The notes below the pieces were generated by a model, which was not told the origin of the DNA, did no database searches, and saw nothing but the letters and a program-made list of their open reading frames with translations. Positions 1 to 9,359 of a DNA stretch of 59,180 bases are shown piece by piece. Origin of the DNA: UBA1801 sp035353395 (lineage in GTDB: Bacteria; Acidobacteriota; Holophagae; Holophagales; Holophagaceae); NCBI GenBank assembly GCA_035353395.1, contig DAOPZL010000015.1, forward strand, positions 1 through 59,180, given 5' to 3'. Numbering within the stretch: the first letter of the stretch is position 1; each line of letters begins with the position of its first letter. Made by a program: the position numbers and the translations under genes.

Positions 1-856
1 CCATGGATTCGGTCATATCCGTGGGCTTGCGGTACCCGTCCACCAGGATGGGCGGGGTGTCTTCCGCCCGGAAAATATTCCGAACATAGTTGCCATCTTC
101 AACATATAGAGCAATAGCAGGGACATCTGGATTCTCATCGAAGAAACGGAAAATGGACAATATGAATATTTCTGGGCCATCATCATAAAGCCATCCAACA
201 TTTTCAAATACATGCCAAGCCATGCCAGCGCCACTACGAAGAGCATCCGGAAACGCTTGCATGCGATTCCTTGTCAATTGGCAGTGGAGGGATGAGGTCG
301 CCGCAAACCCTGGGATTATCCATTTCTCTGTGAAATAGCTGGCTGCATGTTCGAATGCGTCGTCAGATCGCTTGTCGTATTGGTCACCCTTTTCATCCGT
401 GCCTAGGGGATAGGCCTTTGGATCCGTGGGCAGGATGAAGGCCCCGCCGGATCGCTCGATGGCCTCCCATACCCCCTGCTGCCGGAACATCTCCACGGAA
501 AGGCCGAGGCCCAGCACCTCCAGGGTGAACTGATGGTTCTCCCGCTCCCGGGCGGCGCGGGCTTCTTCCGCTTCCTGCTGGCGATGGATCTCCTGGATCG
601 ACCACTGGTGCTGCTGCCGAGCCTGGGCCCTGCGGTGCGATACCAGGCCAATCCAGGCCCCCAGCAGGCAGCCCACCGCCAGGACCGGAGGGATCAAGTA
701 AAGAATCACAGGGTTGCCCATCTCCGCGCGCCCAGGTTGGAGAGAGGCGGGCCTGATCCATAGGTTCAGCGCCGCCACCCACAGGGGGATCAGCGCGAGC
801 AGCCCCACGGCGAAGGGCCAGAGGCGGGGATAGGCGGGGAGTTCCAGGGTGGGCAT
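1..856 (-). CDS. Tla3-like type VI lipase adaptor (DUF2875-type), 3' end beyond window
   Basis: An open frame runs from an ATG at 856 through the start of the window, giving 285 visible residues with no stop. The N-terminus has two hydrophobic segments (about residues 14-31 and 49-72), then a charged helix of about residues 75-108, then a soluble domain beginning EVLGLGLSVEMFRQQGVWEA. This layout resembles the DUF2875/Tla3 family, which in Pseudomonas escorts the lipase effector Tle3 to its VgrG. The gene lies 71 bp downstream of a tle3-like gene and vgrG on the same strand, which is the strongest support. Base composition becomes more AT-rich toward the window edge. The family call rests on context and overall pattern; an unrelated membrane-anchored accessory protein is possible. 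Confidence 0.6.
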   Translation of the reverse strand, partial: MPTLELPAYPRLWPFAVGLLALIPLWVAALNLWIRPASLQPGRAEMGNPVILYLIPPVLAVGCLLGAWIGLVSHRRAQARQQHQWSIQEIHRQQEAEEARAARERENHQFTLEVLGLGLSVEMFRQQGVWEAIERSGGAFILPTDPKAYPLGTDEKGDQYDKRSDDAFEHAASYFTEKWIIPGFAATSSLHCQLTRNRMQAFPDALRSGAGMAWHVFENVGWLYDDGPEIFILSIFRFFDENPDVPAIALYVEDGNYVRNIFRAEDTPPILVDGYRKPTDMTESM

Positions 857-927
857 GATCGTCTCTTTCACGGGGGAGTCACCATCGTCATGGGTTCAGT
901 GGGCGGTCGGGTGTGGAGGCCCCTGCT

Positions 928-3210
928 CTAGCTAGTCCTGCCTCGCTCCACACCGCGTTCGAGTTCCCGCCTTTTCTCGCGGGCATCCTCATGTGCCTGC
1001 CGTTTTCTGGCTTCAGCCTTCTGTTCAGCCAAGATTCTTCTGGCGACGGCCTCTGCTTCTTCCTGCCGTTCCCTGGCCATTTCTTCATCTTCAAGGATCT
1101 GATCCACGATGATGGGCGATAGGTCCGCTAGATTGGGCAACAAGTGGTATGGCAAGTTTCCTGTATTGAAATAGTGAATAGTGGCTTCCATGAGATTCTT
1201 GAAACCTTGAATGGGTTCTTTCTTGAAAAAAAAATTGTTAGTTAGCTCTTCTCTTTTTTTCTCTTTGATTCTCCAATCCGCCACGGCGCACAGATACTTC
1301 AGGAACGCCTGGTCGTCCTCCGTCCTTTCCCGCATCCATTTCTTGCCGCTGCCGCTGCCTAGGCCCACGGCGAGGTCATAGGCCGTGGCCTGCCGGTGGT
1401 GCTCGCGGCAGGACACGATGGCGCTGTGGTAGGAGTTGTTCTCCGCGACGCTCTGCCAACGTTTCCGGGCCTCGTTGGCGGTTTCGGAGCGGATCAGCAT
1501 CAGGCGGCCGTCGGGCAGGCTGTAGGCATCCTGGACCTCGAACTGGTCCGTGCGGTCCTCTTCGCCCTGTTCCGTGCGTTTCAGCAGCTTGCGGTCGTAG
1601 TGGTCCTGAAGGGCCTGCAGCTGCTCCTTCTTCCAGTGGATGGCTGGATCCCCGCCCTGGGGCCCGCCGGTATCCGTATCCTTCGGGATCGGCTCCCGGT
1701 CCCTTCGTGGATCCATCACCGCCTGCCGCACCTGTCCGATGCCCTTGTGGCTCACGGCCACGCAGGCGTCCAAGGGCGAGCACATCAGTTTCCCTTGCCT
1801 TCCCTTCGCGCCATCCTCCGCTTCGTTCACCTCTCCATGGCGCATCCTTGGTTCGAAGGGCACAGGCAGCTCTTCGCCATTGATCCATCGCCAGGACAGC
1901 TCCTCCGGTTCCGCCCTGAAGCCGTCATCCGCCCAGTTCCAGAAGGCCTCGTCCTTGCCTCGCAGGATGCGGACGCCGCTCCCCTGGCCGACCTTGCACG
2001 CCTTCCCATCCCTCCAGAGCATGGTCCAGATCCGCTGCCTGAAGCCGGCGGGAAGCCGTCTGCGGTCCGGTTCCTCCACGCCGCACCAGCCGATGCCCTG
2101 GATGTTGGGCAAGGCCACGGTGAGGTCCTCGGGACAGAAGTACAGGTAGACCTTGCCGCGGTTGTCCCGGTCGGCATAGGGGATCTCCCTGCCCTTGACC
2201 ACGGCGTGGCCGGTCCAGCGCCTCCCCGCCAGCCCATGGCTGTCGCGGGCCTCTCCGGCAAGCTGGCTGAAGGGCGGCACCTGGATCGGTTTCCCGATCA
2301 TGTGCGCCAGGACGTTCTCCAGGGTCCGCAGGCGGGCGCCGCGAGTCTGGATGGGCTCCCCGGCCTTGGTCGTTTCCGCCTTCAGGTCGTCCATGGAACG
2401 GAGGCAATACGTGGCGTTGCACAGGATGCAGACATCGGCCCCGGGCTTCCCCTCCTTCGCAAGCATGGCGTGGGCCAGGAGGGTCACCATGGTGCCCTGG
2501 CTGTGGGCCACGATGTTGAGGGTGGGCGCGGGCAGTCCGTTCGCCGCATGGCGGTTCCGGATGATGGTGATGAGCATGGCCAGGCGCTTCGCCGCCAGCA
2601 CGTTGTAGCTGCGGTCGGGGCAATCCAGCAGAGGGTGGGTGGGGGATCCGCCCGTCAGCCGGCTTATCTCGTTCTTGCTCAATCCATAGGCGCCCTTCTC
2701 CCGGAAACCCGGTCCGAACATGTCCGGGAGGCATTGGGTCGCATTGGAGAAGGGGCCGCCGCCCTTGGTCCTGTTCTTGTCCAGGCGGTTGCCGTGCCTG
2801 TCCAGCCATTCGCCGTGCCGTTCGTGCTTGTTGACGTGCTTCTCCAGTTCCCGGAACCCCCAGTAGAAGGGGATCACGGGGCTCCAGGTGCCGGGATCCG
2901 CCTGGCGCTGGAAATACTTTTCATCCGGCCTCGGGTCGACCACGCCGCGGTCCTGTTCCGTGGGGACGCTGTAGGCGGCCGGGACCAGGTCCGACCGGTC
3001 CAGCCGCTCGTTCAAGCCCTGGCAGAGCCCTTGCTCGAGTTCGCGGTAGCACTCCCCCACGTCGTTCACGCCGTGGACCAGGATCGTGTAGCAGGGGAGA
3101 TCCCGGGCAAGCGGAGCCTTGATGACGTGATCCTTCCGGGGCAGGAGGATCCCGGTTGCGGAAGGTCGGACCTCGTTCGTGGGGTCAGGAAGCATGGGAG
3201 GCCTCGTCAT
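928..3210 (-). CDS. tle3: Type VI secretion phospholipase effector, Tle3 family (DUF3274-like)
   Basis: The 760-residue protein has an alpha/beta-hydrolase core. It carries an early YTILVHGVND strand (residues 41-50) and a nucleophile elbow VAHSQG with the serine at residue 237. Tle3 proteins are antibacterial phospholipases delivered by type VI secretion into the periplasm of target cells. The start codon overlaps the vgrG stop by four bases (3207-3210), so the two are translationally coupled, and a Tla3-like gene follows. The C-terminal 60 residues are highly charged and probably form a coiled coil. Codons around 1140-1270 are much more AT-rich than the rest, with a run of nine T on the coding strand. 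No signal peptide is seen, as expected for VgrG-carried cargo. No immunity gene lies between vgrG and this gene. Confidence 0.82.
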   Translation of the reverse strand: MTRPPMLPDPTNEVRPSATGILLPRKDHVIKAPLARDLPCYTILVHGVNDVGECYRELEQGLCQGLNERLDRSDLVPAAYSVPTEQDRGVVDPRPDEKYFQRQADPGTWSPVIPFYWGFRELEKHVNKHERHGEWLDRHGNRLDKNRTKGGGPFSNATQCLPDMFGPGFREKGAYGLSKNEISRLTGGSPTHPLLDCPDRSYNVLAAKRLAMLITIIRNRHAANGLPAPTLNIVAHSQGTMVTLLAHAMLAKEGKPGADVCILCNATYCLRSMDDLKAETTKAGEPIQTRGARLRTLENVLAHMIGKPIQVPPFSQLAGEARDSHGLAGRRWTGHAVVKGREIPYADRDNRGKVYLYFCPEDLTVALPNIQGIGWCGVEEPDRRRLPAGFRQRIWTMLWRDGKACKVGQGSGVRILRGKDEAFWNWADDGFRAEPEELSWRWINGEELPVPFEPRMRHGEVNEAEDGAKGRQGKLMCSPLDACVAVSHKGIGQVRQAVMDPRRDREPIPKDTDTGGPQGGDPAIHWKKEQLQALQDHYDRKLLKRTEQGEEDRTDQFEVQDAYSLPDGRLMLIRSETANEARKRWQSVAENNSYHSAIVSCREHHRQATAYDLAVGLGSGSGKKWMRERTEDDQAFLKYLCAVADWRIKEKKREELTNNFFFKKEPIQGFKNLMEATIHYFNTGNLPYHLLPNLADLSPIIVDQILEDEEMARERQEEAEAVARRILAEQKAEARKRQAHEDAREKRRELERGVERGRTS

Positions 3211-5900
3211 GAAAAGGGTTCCGGCGACCCGACTTCGATGTGCACGATCCTCAGGACGTCAGCGCTGACGAGGCTGGTGAGGCCCTGGCCATCGCTGACG
3301 CCCTCCACCACGCTTCCGTCCGAAAGCGTGATGCGGTACTTCCGGTTCTTCGCGACCTGGCCGTTGTCCCCGAAGTGCAAGAGGAAACGGCCCTGGGTCT
3401 CCCCCATGCCGACGTCCGGGAGGTCGAGGGCCTTGCGGTCGGCCCCGGGCCACGAGACGCAGCCGACCTTGCCGGTGAAGGCGGGGCCGCCGCAGACAAG
3501 ACCCTCGGCCGAGAGGGTGAGGTAGGACCCGCCGCACATCAGCGTGAGCCTCTTGTCCGCCGCGACCAGGATCTCGTTCCCGGAAGCGAAGATCTTCACG
3601 TTCTTCGCGGCGGTCAGGGAGATGTCGCCGTGCTGGGCCTGGAGGTCCAGGTCGTCCTGGTGCGCGATGGCCTTGAACCCGCCGCTGTGGGAGAACAGGG
3701 AGAGTCCCTTCCCGGCGTTGACGACCAGCTGCTGACCCACCGTGACGTGCCCATGCTGCTGGGCCGCCAGGTCCAGATTCTGCCCGGCGTAGAGGACGGC
3801 CGTTTTCGGGGTGGCCGCCACCAGGCCGTCGGGAGCGCTCAGGGCGATGAGTCGCTGGCCCTCGCCGGGGCGCTGGGTCCCGGGCCTCGTGCTGGTGCCC
3901 GCTTCCCAGTCCCGCAGGCGATCCTGGAGCGCCTTCTCCGGACCGGTCTCCGGAGGCAGTCCATGGTGTTGGCCCGCGTAGTCCCCCAGGCTTTCCGTGA
4001 GGCTCCCGAACGCCTCGAAGAGTCCCGCCAGCTCCTCCCGGGCGAGCTGGGGCCCGTTGGCCCGGATCTGCGCCGCCGCCGTCAGGAACAGGCCCTTGGC
4101 CGCGCGGAGGGAGGCAGCGCCGTCCGTGCGGAGTTCGGCCCCCTCGCCCCTGGCCTGGGCCACGCCGCCGCCCCGGGGGGCCGTGATGAACCCCAGGTTC
4201 AGTTCGGAGCAGGCATGGTCGCTCGACAGGCGCGCGCGCAGCTCCCCGGGCGTATCGTCGAACAGGAGTTCGTTCCCTTCCAGGCCCCGGTGGGAGCGAG
4301 ACCTGAACCCAGAGACCGCCTTGTCTCCAGGCAGGTCCGAAGCCTCGCTGAAGCGCCCGGGCTTGCGGGTCCCTCCCGGCAGGACGCCCAGCACCACCAG
4401 CTTGTCGGGGTCGTGGTTCAAGGCCGAGACCAGCACCTCGTCCCCCACCCGCGGCAGCAGGTTTCCGCCCATCCCCTGGCTCGACCAGGGCTGAAGGACC
4501 CGTACCCAGAAGCTGTCCTTGTCCGTGCCGCTCGCCCCGGCCACGGGATGGTCCTCCTCCCGGGTCGCGTGCAGGCGGATCCGGATCCGCCCCAGTTCGT
4601 CGGTGTGGACCGCCTCGCCTCCCGGCCCCACCACCGTGGCCGTGAGGTGGCCGAAGGGTGCGAAGGGAACTTCCTCGGGCAGGATGGGAATCCCCAGGCG
4701 GACGCACTCGAAGCGGTTCCGGTAGACAGGGCCAGGCTTGTTCGTATCCGGGGCCTTCCCCGGTCCCTTCGGCAGGTTGTTCTCCGCCTCCAGTTCCACC
4801 CGCGTCAGCACGAACTCCCGGTCCGGCGCCGGATCCTGGTCATGGACCGGGTGCTGGCTCAGCTCGAAGGTAGTCCCGGCCCGGAACTCCCGCACCGTCC
4901 CCTCCCCCGAGAAGACCTTGGTGCGCTGCTCCCGCGCCTGGGCCAGGACCGCGGTCCGGGCTTCGAACGGCTCCGCCTTGTCGTGCTCCAGGGGCGTCTC
5001 GTGGCGGTAGTCCTCGAGGGTCGACGCCAGCGCGTTCCCGAAGGCCCCCTGTTCCGAACGGACCTCCTCCGTGGCGGCGGCGAAGGCCCCGCTGGCATGG
5101 TTCCAGGCCCGCCGGGTCACCTTCCCGCACTGGAGCCTCCGCCGGGCATGCCAGCTCGTGATGGCGTCCGCCTCCTCCGTGCCGTCCGCCCGGTGGTAGC
5201 GCACGGCCCCGGCCTCGTTCTCGTCCAGGTCCCGGGCCTCGCGGAAGAGGATCATGGCGTGCTGGGGGTGCTCCGGGGTGCTCTCCCTGGCCGGCGCGAA
5301 GACGAAGGAAACCCCCTCCTTGGCCAAGCAGCGCCGGATGAAGTCCCAGGGGCTCTCGTCGCGCATGAAGATGAACTCCCGGTCCGGGAAGCGCCCCTGG
5401 CAGCGGTCGTCGAGGCTGAAGCAGGCCTCGAAGACGGGGTTGGCCTGGACCTGTTCCCGGAGGATCCGGAGCGCGGCTCCGAAATAGGACGTGCCCAGGA
5501 AGACCCGGGACCCTCTGCCCAGCCTCAGGACGGCGGGGACGGGCTCGATGACGAGCCGGTAGGCCGCGAGGGCCCCGTCCGTGCCTTCGCTGTGAACCTC
5601 CGTGACCACGCCATGGATGGCCCGTCTGTCGCCGCGGGCGGTCAGGATCGTGATCCGGACGGGAAGACCCTGCAGGTCCTTGAGTTCCAGGAACGCGTCG
5701 TCCGACAGGACTTCGGCCTCGTAGCGGAAGCCTGCATTGATCTCCTCCCAGCCCCGGAGCCTGTGCGCCACGAGCTCGTCCACCGGCCCCTCCGCGACCG
5801 CCCCGAACGCCAGTTCCAGCAACCGCGTATCCTGCGCCAGAAGACGCTGGAACCTCCCGCCGGGATTCCGTTCCAGCGGTACGTGACGGATCGGCATCAT
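3207..5900 (-). CDS. vgrG: Type VI secretion spike protein VgrG (TssI)
   Basis: The 897-residue protein has the full VgrG layout: a gp27-like base (about residues 1-390, including DESPWDFIRRCLAKEGVSF), a gp5-like OB fold (about 410-500, with DELGRIRIRLH), a beta-helical needle with a DUF2345-type region (about 600-800), and a short C-terminal extension (about 830-897, RKYRITLSDGSVVEG) like those that carry cargo. It acts as the puncturing tip of the type VI secretion needle. It is the first gene of a vgrG-tle3-tla3 set. No other tss genes are in the window, so this is an orphan VgrG island fed by an apparatus encoded elsewhere. The start has GGGAG five bases upstream; an ATG one codon later is equally usable. 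Confidence 0.93.
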   Translation of the reverse strand: MMPIRHVPLERNPGGRFQRLLAQDTRLLELAFGAVAEGPVDELVAHRLRGWEEINAGFRYEAEVLSDDAFLELKDLQGLPVRITILTARGDRRAIHGVVTEVHSEGTDGALAAYRLVIEPVPAVLRLGRGSRVFLGTSYFGAALRILREQVQANPVFEACFSLDDRCQGRFPDREFIFMRDESPWDFIRRCLAKEGVSFVFAPARESTPEHPQHAMILFREARDLDENEAGAVRYHRADGTEEADAITSWHARRRLQCGKVTRRAWNHASGAFAAATEEVRSEQGAFGNALASTLEDYRHETPLEHDKAEPFEARTAVLAQAREQRTKVFSGEGTVREFRAGTTFELSQHPVHDQDPAPDREFVLTRVELEAENNLPKGPGKAPDTNKPGPVYRNRFECVRLGIPILPEEVPFAPFGHLTATVVGPGGEAVHTDELGRIRIRLHATREEDHPVAGASGTDKDSFWVRVLQPWSSQGMGGNLLPRVGDEVLVSALNHDPDKLVVLGVLPGGTRKPGRFSEASDLPGDKAVSGFRSRSHRGLEGNELLFDDTPGELRARLSSDHACSELNLGFITAPRGGGVAQARGEGAELRTDGAASLRAAKGLFLTAAAQIRANGPQLAREELAGLFEAFGSLTESLGDYAGQHHGLPPETGPEKALQDRLRDWEAGTSTRPGTQRPGEGQRLIALSAPDGLVAATPKTAVLYAGQNLDLAAQQHGHVTVGQQLVVNAGKGLSLFSHSGGFKAIAHQDDLDLQAQHGDISLTAAKNVKIFASGNEILVAADKRLTLMCGGSYLTLSAEGLVCGGPAFTGKVGCVSWPGADRKALDLPDVGMGETQGRFLLHFGDNGQVAKNRKYRITLSDGSVVEGVSDGQGLTSLVSADVLRIVHIEVGSPEPFS

Positions 5901-6483
5901 GGAATCTCCCGTTCGAGCGTTCTGTGTGGAATGACCTGAAGATTGATTTATTAATCATATACAGGATTCCCTGGAGGAAAGAATCAACCCGGTGAAAGAA
6001 AATGCGACACGCCGTTTTGCGATATTAATACGTTAATTATCAATAATTTGAAAATATTTTATCGGATACATTATTTCATATTGAATTACACACAATAATG
6101 CATATTTTGTACGAATAATAAAATATAATTTGCATTTTCGAAGGACAGGCCCGGACGACTTCCCGGATCTCCACGATCCAGCGAGCACGGCTTCGGAGCG
6201 CCGACCCCTGTCCGGCGGGCCACGCGGAAGTGTTGAGTCTGCTACCATGGCCTCAAGCTGAGCCAGAACAGCCGGGTTTCGCCGTCCACCAGGATCGTGC
6301 CTCGCAAATCCCTGGCGCGATGGCTTCCTCATCGTGGAGTGGAGCACTGATGCGTGACGACGTCCTGATCCTCGCGGCCCCCGGGCGACGGCAGGCCGGG
6401 TCGTCCATGCCACCTTCGGCGGCCGGCCGCGTGTCCCCCCCGTCCCGAATCGTCCAGACCCTTCTGAGAGCGAGGTTGCCGGA
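5901..6483. other. Intergenic region with AT-rich core between vgrG and hyf-like operon
   Basis: This gap separates divergent vgrG and the Hyf-like operon. Bases 5940-6150 are strikingly AT-rich against a GC-rich background and hold several short A/T palindromic stretches, for example TTAATACGTTAA near 6027, suitable for promoters or nucleoid-protein binding. From 6160 to 6483 the sequence returns to high GC. An 85-codon TTG-start frame (6230-6487) overlaps the hyfB start by ATGA, but its translation looks like non-coding GC-rich sequence, so it is not called. No clear -35/-10 pair was assigned. Confidence 0.5.
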
Positions 6484-8424
6484 ATGATCCTCTACCTGCT
6501 GGCGATCCTGACGGCGGCCCTGTCGGGCGTGCCTGGGCTGTTCCTCCGGAAACGCGGGGGAGAGACGGCGGCCGCGATGATCGGTCTCGGCACCCTGCTG
6601 GGGCTCGCCGCCTCGGCCTGGATGCTCGCCGGCGGTGCGGCCTGGACCTTGGCCCTTCCGAACACGCCCCTCGGCTCCGCCGGCCTTCTCCGCTTCGATC
6701 CCATCGCCGCCTTCTTCCTGGTCCCGGTCCTGCTGCTGTCGGCCGCTGGATCGGTCTACGGACTCGCCTACTTCGGTGACGGCCACGAGGGTGCCCGCAA
6801 GGTCAGGTTCCTCTATGGGCTCACGACGGCCTTCCTCGCCCTCCTGGTGGCTTCCGCCCATGCCATCACCTTCCTGGTGGCCTGGGAAGGCATGGCCATC
6901 GCGGGCTTCTTCCTGGTCGTCGCGGAGGACCGGGAACTGGAAACCCAGCGGGCCGGATGGATCTACCTCATCGCCACCCATGCGGGAACGCTCTGCCTCT
7001 TCGGAGCCTTCGCCCTGATGGCCTCCACCCTCGGGCATGCGGCCTTCTCGGCCTTCCCGTGCGGATTCGCCGCCACCTGGCGCGGCACCCTGATCTTCGT
7101 CCTGTTCCTTGTCGGCTTCGGCATCAAGGCCGGCATCTTCCCCTTCCACTTCTGGCTCCCCGTCGCCCACGCCGCGGCGCCGAGCCACGTCTCCTCCTTC
7201 ATGTCCGGGGTGCTGATCAAGATGGGCATCCTGGGCCTCGTCCGGATGCTGTCCTGGATCCCGGATCCCCCGCTCTGGTGGGGCGGCCTCCTGGTGGTCC
7301 TGGGGGCGGCCTCGGGCATCCTCGGCGTGGCCTTCGCCCTGGGGCAGCACGACCTGAAGCGGCTCCTGGCCTACCACTCCATCGAGAACATCGGCATCAT
7401 CCTGCTGGGCATCGGCATCGGGACCCTGGGCAAGAGCATCGGCTCCCAGAGCGTCCAGATCCTGGGCTACGCGGGGGGCCTGCTGCACGTCCTCAACCAC
7501 GGCCTCTTCAAGGGCCTGCTCTTCCTCAACGCGGGCTCCGTGATCCGGGCCATGGGCACCCGGGACCTCGAGAAGATGGGGGCCCTCTCCCGGACCATGC
7601 CGACCACCGCGTTCACTTTCCTGGCGGGGGCCTGGGCCATCTGCGGGCTGCCGCCGCTCAACGGCTTCGTGAGCGAGTGGCTGATCTACCTCGCGGCCTT
7701 CCAGGGCCTGGCCCTGTCCCACCTGCCCTGGACCATCGTCGCCCTCTCCGCCCTCGCCGTCATCGGCGCCCTGGCCCTGGCGTGCTTCGCCAAGGCCTAC
7801 GGGACGGTCTTCCTGGGCAACCCGCGGTCCCGCGAGGCGGAGCAGTCCCAGGAATCCCCGCGGCTCATGCTCGCCCCCATGATCGCGCTGGCCGGATGCT
7901 GCGCGCTGGTGGGCCTGGCCCCCGTCCTGCTCGTGCCGGTGCTGGATCCCCTGGTCGCCTGCGTCTCGGGCGTGCAGTCCCTCCCCAGCCTCGCCGGGTT
8001 CGCGCGCCTCCCCATGCTCTCGGTCCTGGCCCTCCTGCTCCTGGGGCTCGCCTGGGGGGCCTGGCGCTGGGCCAGCGCGGCCCCCTCCCGCAAGGACGTC
8101 CCCACCTGGGACTGCGGCTACGTCGCGGGCAGCGCGAGGATGCAGTACACGGCCTCCTCCTTCGCCGACGGCCTGGTCTCGGGCATGAAGTTCGTGCTCT
8201 GGCCCCGGTTCCGCTTCCGGCGGATTTCGGCTCTCTTCCCCGCGTCCAGGCGCTTCCACAGCACCGTCCCCGACCCGGTCCTGGACCGGGTGGGCGCCCC
8301 GGGACTGGACCTGGCGGCCCGCGGCCTCTCGGTGCTCCGCGTCCTGCAGGGCGGGCAGCTGCCCCTCTACCTGCTCTACGTCCTGATCACCCTGCTCGTC
8401 CTGCTGATCTGGATGGTGGCCTGA
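6484..8424 (+). CDS. hyfB: HyfB-like proton-pumping antiporter subunit of Ehr-type complex
   Basis: The 646-residue polytopic membrane protein belongs to the NuoL/MrpA antiporter-like family and most resembles hydrogenase-4 component B. Signatures include GFGIKAGIFPFHFWLPVAH (about residues 206-224), the helix with LKRLLAYHSIENIGIILLGIG (about 295-315), and a C-terminal WDCGYVAGSARMQYTASSF segment typical of HyfB. It forms part of the ion-translocating membrane arm. It is the first gene of a six-gene operon whose members overlap or are separated by a few bases; its stop shares one base with the next start (TGATG). The start follows GCGAGG. Its neighbours show that the complex lacks a NiFe site, so it should not be read as a hydrogenase-4 pump. 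Confidence 0.88.
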   Translation: MILYLLAILTAALSGVPGLFLRKRGGETAAAMIGLGTLLGLAASAWMLAGGAAWTLALPNTPLGSAGLLRFDPIAAFFLVPVLLLSAAGSVYGLAYFGDGHEGARKVRFLYGLTTAFLALLVASAHAITFLVAWEGMAIAGFFLVVAEDRELETQRAGWIYLIATHAGTLCLFGAFALMASTLGHAAFSAFPCGFAATWRGTLIFVLFLVGFGIKAGIFPFHFWLPVAHAAAPSHVSSFMSGVLIKMGILGLVRMLSWIPDPPLWWGGLLVVLGAASGILGVAFALGQHDLKRLLAYHSIENIGIILLGIGIGTLGKSIGSQSVQILGYAGGLLHVLNHGLFKGLLFLNAGSVIRAMGTRDLEKMGALSRTMPTTAFTFLAGAWAICGLPPLNGFVSEWLIYLAAFQGLALSHLPWTIVALSALAVIGALALACFAKAYGTVFLGNPRSREAEQSQESPRLMLAPMIALAGCCALVGLAPVLLVPVLDPLVACVSGVQSLPSLAGFARLPMLSVLALLLLGLAWGAWRWASAAPSRKDVPTWDCGYVAGSARMQYTASSFADGLVSGMKFVLWPRFRFRRISALFPASRRFHSTVPDPVLDRVGAPGLDLAARGLSVLRVLQGGQLPLYLLYVLITLLVLLIWMVA

Positions 8425-9350
8425 TGTCCGAGCCCCTCTTCTTCCGAATCGTCCACATCGCCCTCCACGTCCTGGCGGCCCTGCTGCTGGGTCCCCTCAT
8501 CCCGGGCCTCATCAACAAGGTCAAGGCGCTGGTGGCGGGCCGCTGCGGGCCGCCCGTCCTGCAGCTCTACTACGACCTGGCCCGGCTCGCCAGGAAGCGC
8601 ACGGTCTTCAGCTGGACGACTTCGTGGATCTTCCTGGCCGGGCCGGTGGCCACGGTCGCCGCCGGCCTCGTGGCGGCGCTCCTGGTCCCCTTCGGACATT
8701 CCCCGGCGCCCATCCACTTCGAGGGGGACGTGATCCTCTTCGCCTACCTCTTCGGCCTGGCCAGGTTCCTGACCGTCCTCTCGGCCCTGGACACCGGCTC
8801 CAGCTTCGAGGGCATGGGGGCCGCCCGGGAGGTGTTCTTCTCGGCCCTGGCCGAGCCGGCGCTGTTCCTGGGCTTCGCGGCCCTGGCCAAGTCCTCGGGA
8901 AGCCTCTCCCTGTCCATGATGCTGGCCTCGCCGGGCTTCGCCATCTCCAGGGCCACGGGGCCGCTCTTCCTGGTGCTGGCGGGCTGGATGATCGTCTACC
9001 TGGCGGAGAACGCCCGCATCCCGGTGGACGATCCGAACACGCACCTGGAGCTGACGATGATCCACGAGGTCATGGTGCTGGACCATTCCGGCCGCCCCCT
9101 GGCCCTGGTGATGTACGGCGCCAGCCTGAAGCTCCTCGTGCTCGCGGCCCTGATCCTCGGACCGCTCCTCCCCAGGACCCTCGATCCCTGGCTCGACTGG
9201 GGCGCCTACTTCCTGGCCCTCGGGCTCTTCGCCGTCGTCGTGGGGATCATCGAGAGCATCACGGCCCGGTTCCGGATGACCAAGGTGCCGCAGTTCCTGA
9301 CGGCCAGCGTGCTGGCGACGGCCTTCGCCTTCCTCCTCCTGCTGGTCTAG
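8424..9350 (+). CDS. hyfC: HyfC-like membrane subunit (NuoH/HycD family)
   Basis: The 308-residue protein has about eight membrane helices and matches the NuoH/HycD/EchB family, the membrane subunit that contacts the peripheral arm and its FeS subunit. Diagnostic stretches are YYDLARLARKRTVFSW early on, then SSFEGMGAAREVFFSALAEPA and ENARIPVDDPNTHLELTMIHE, where acidic residues line the quinone or electron-transfer cavity in complex I relatives. The ATG overlaps the hyfB stop by one base. The 308-residue length is normal for HyfC. Its intact conserved charged residues suggest a working coupling module even though the NiFe site in the large subunit is missing. Confidence 0.88.
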   Translation: MSEPLFFRIVHIALHVLAALLLGPLIPGLINKVKALVAGRCGPPVLQLYYDLARLARKRTVFSWTTSWIFLAGPVATVAAGLVAALLVPFGHSPAPIHFEGDVILFAYLFGLARFLTVLSALDTGSSFEGMGAAREVFFSALAEPALFLGFAALAKSSGSLSLSMMLASPGFAISRATGPLFLVLAGWMIVYLAENARIPVDDPNTHLELTMIHEVMVLDHSGRPLALVMYGASLKLLVLAALILGPLLPRTLDPWLDWGAYFLALGLFAVVVGIIESITARFRMTKVPQFLTASVLATAFAFLLLLV

Positions 9351-9359
9351 GAGATCCCG

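Noticed and set aside
3240..5939. A plus-strand frame of 899 codons opposite vgrG
   Set aside because: It is the mirror of a clear VgrG gene; its translation is rich in Arg, Pro, Gly and Val with no domains, as expected for antisense frames in GC-rich DNA.
6230..6487. An 85-codon frame overlapping the hyfB start
   Set aside because: It uses a TTG start without a good binding site, and its composition looks random; only the ATGA overlap favours it.
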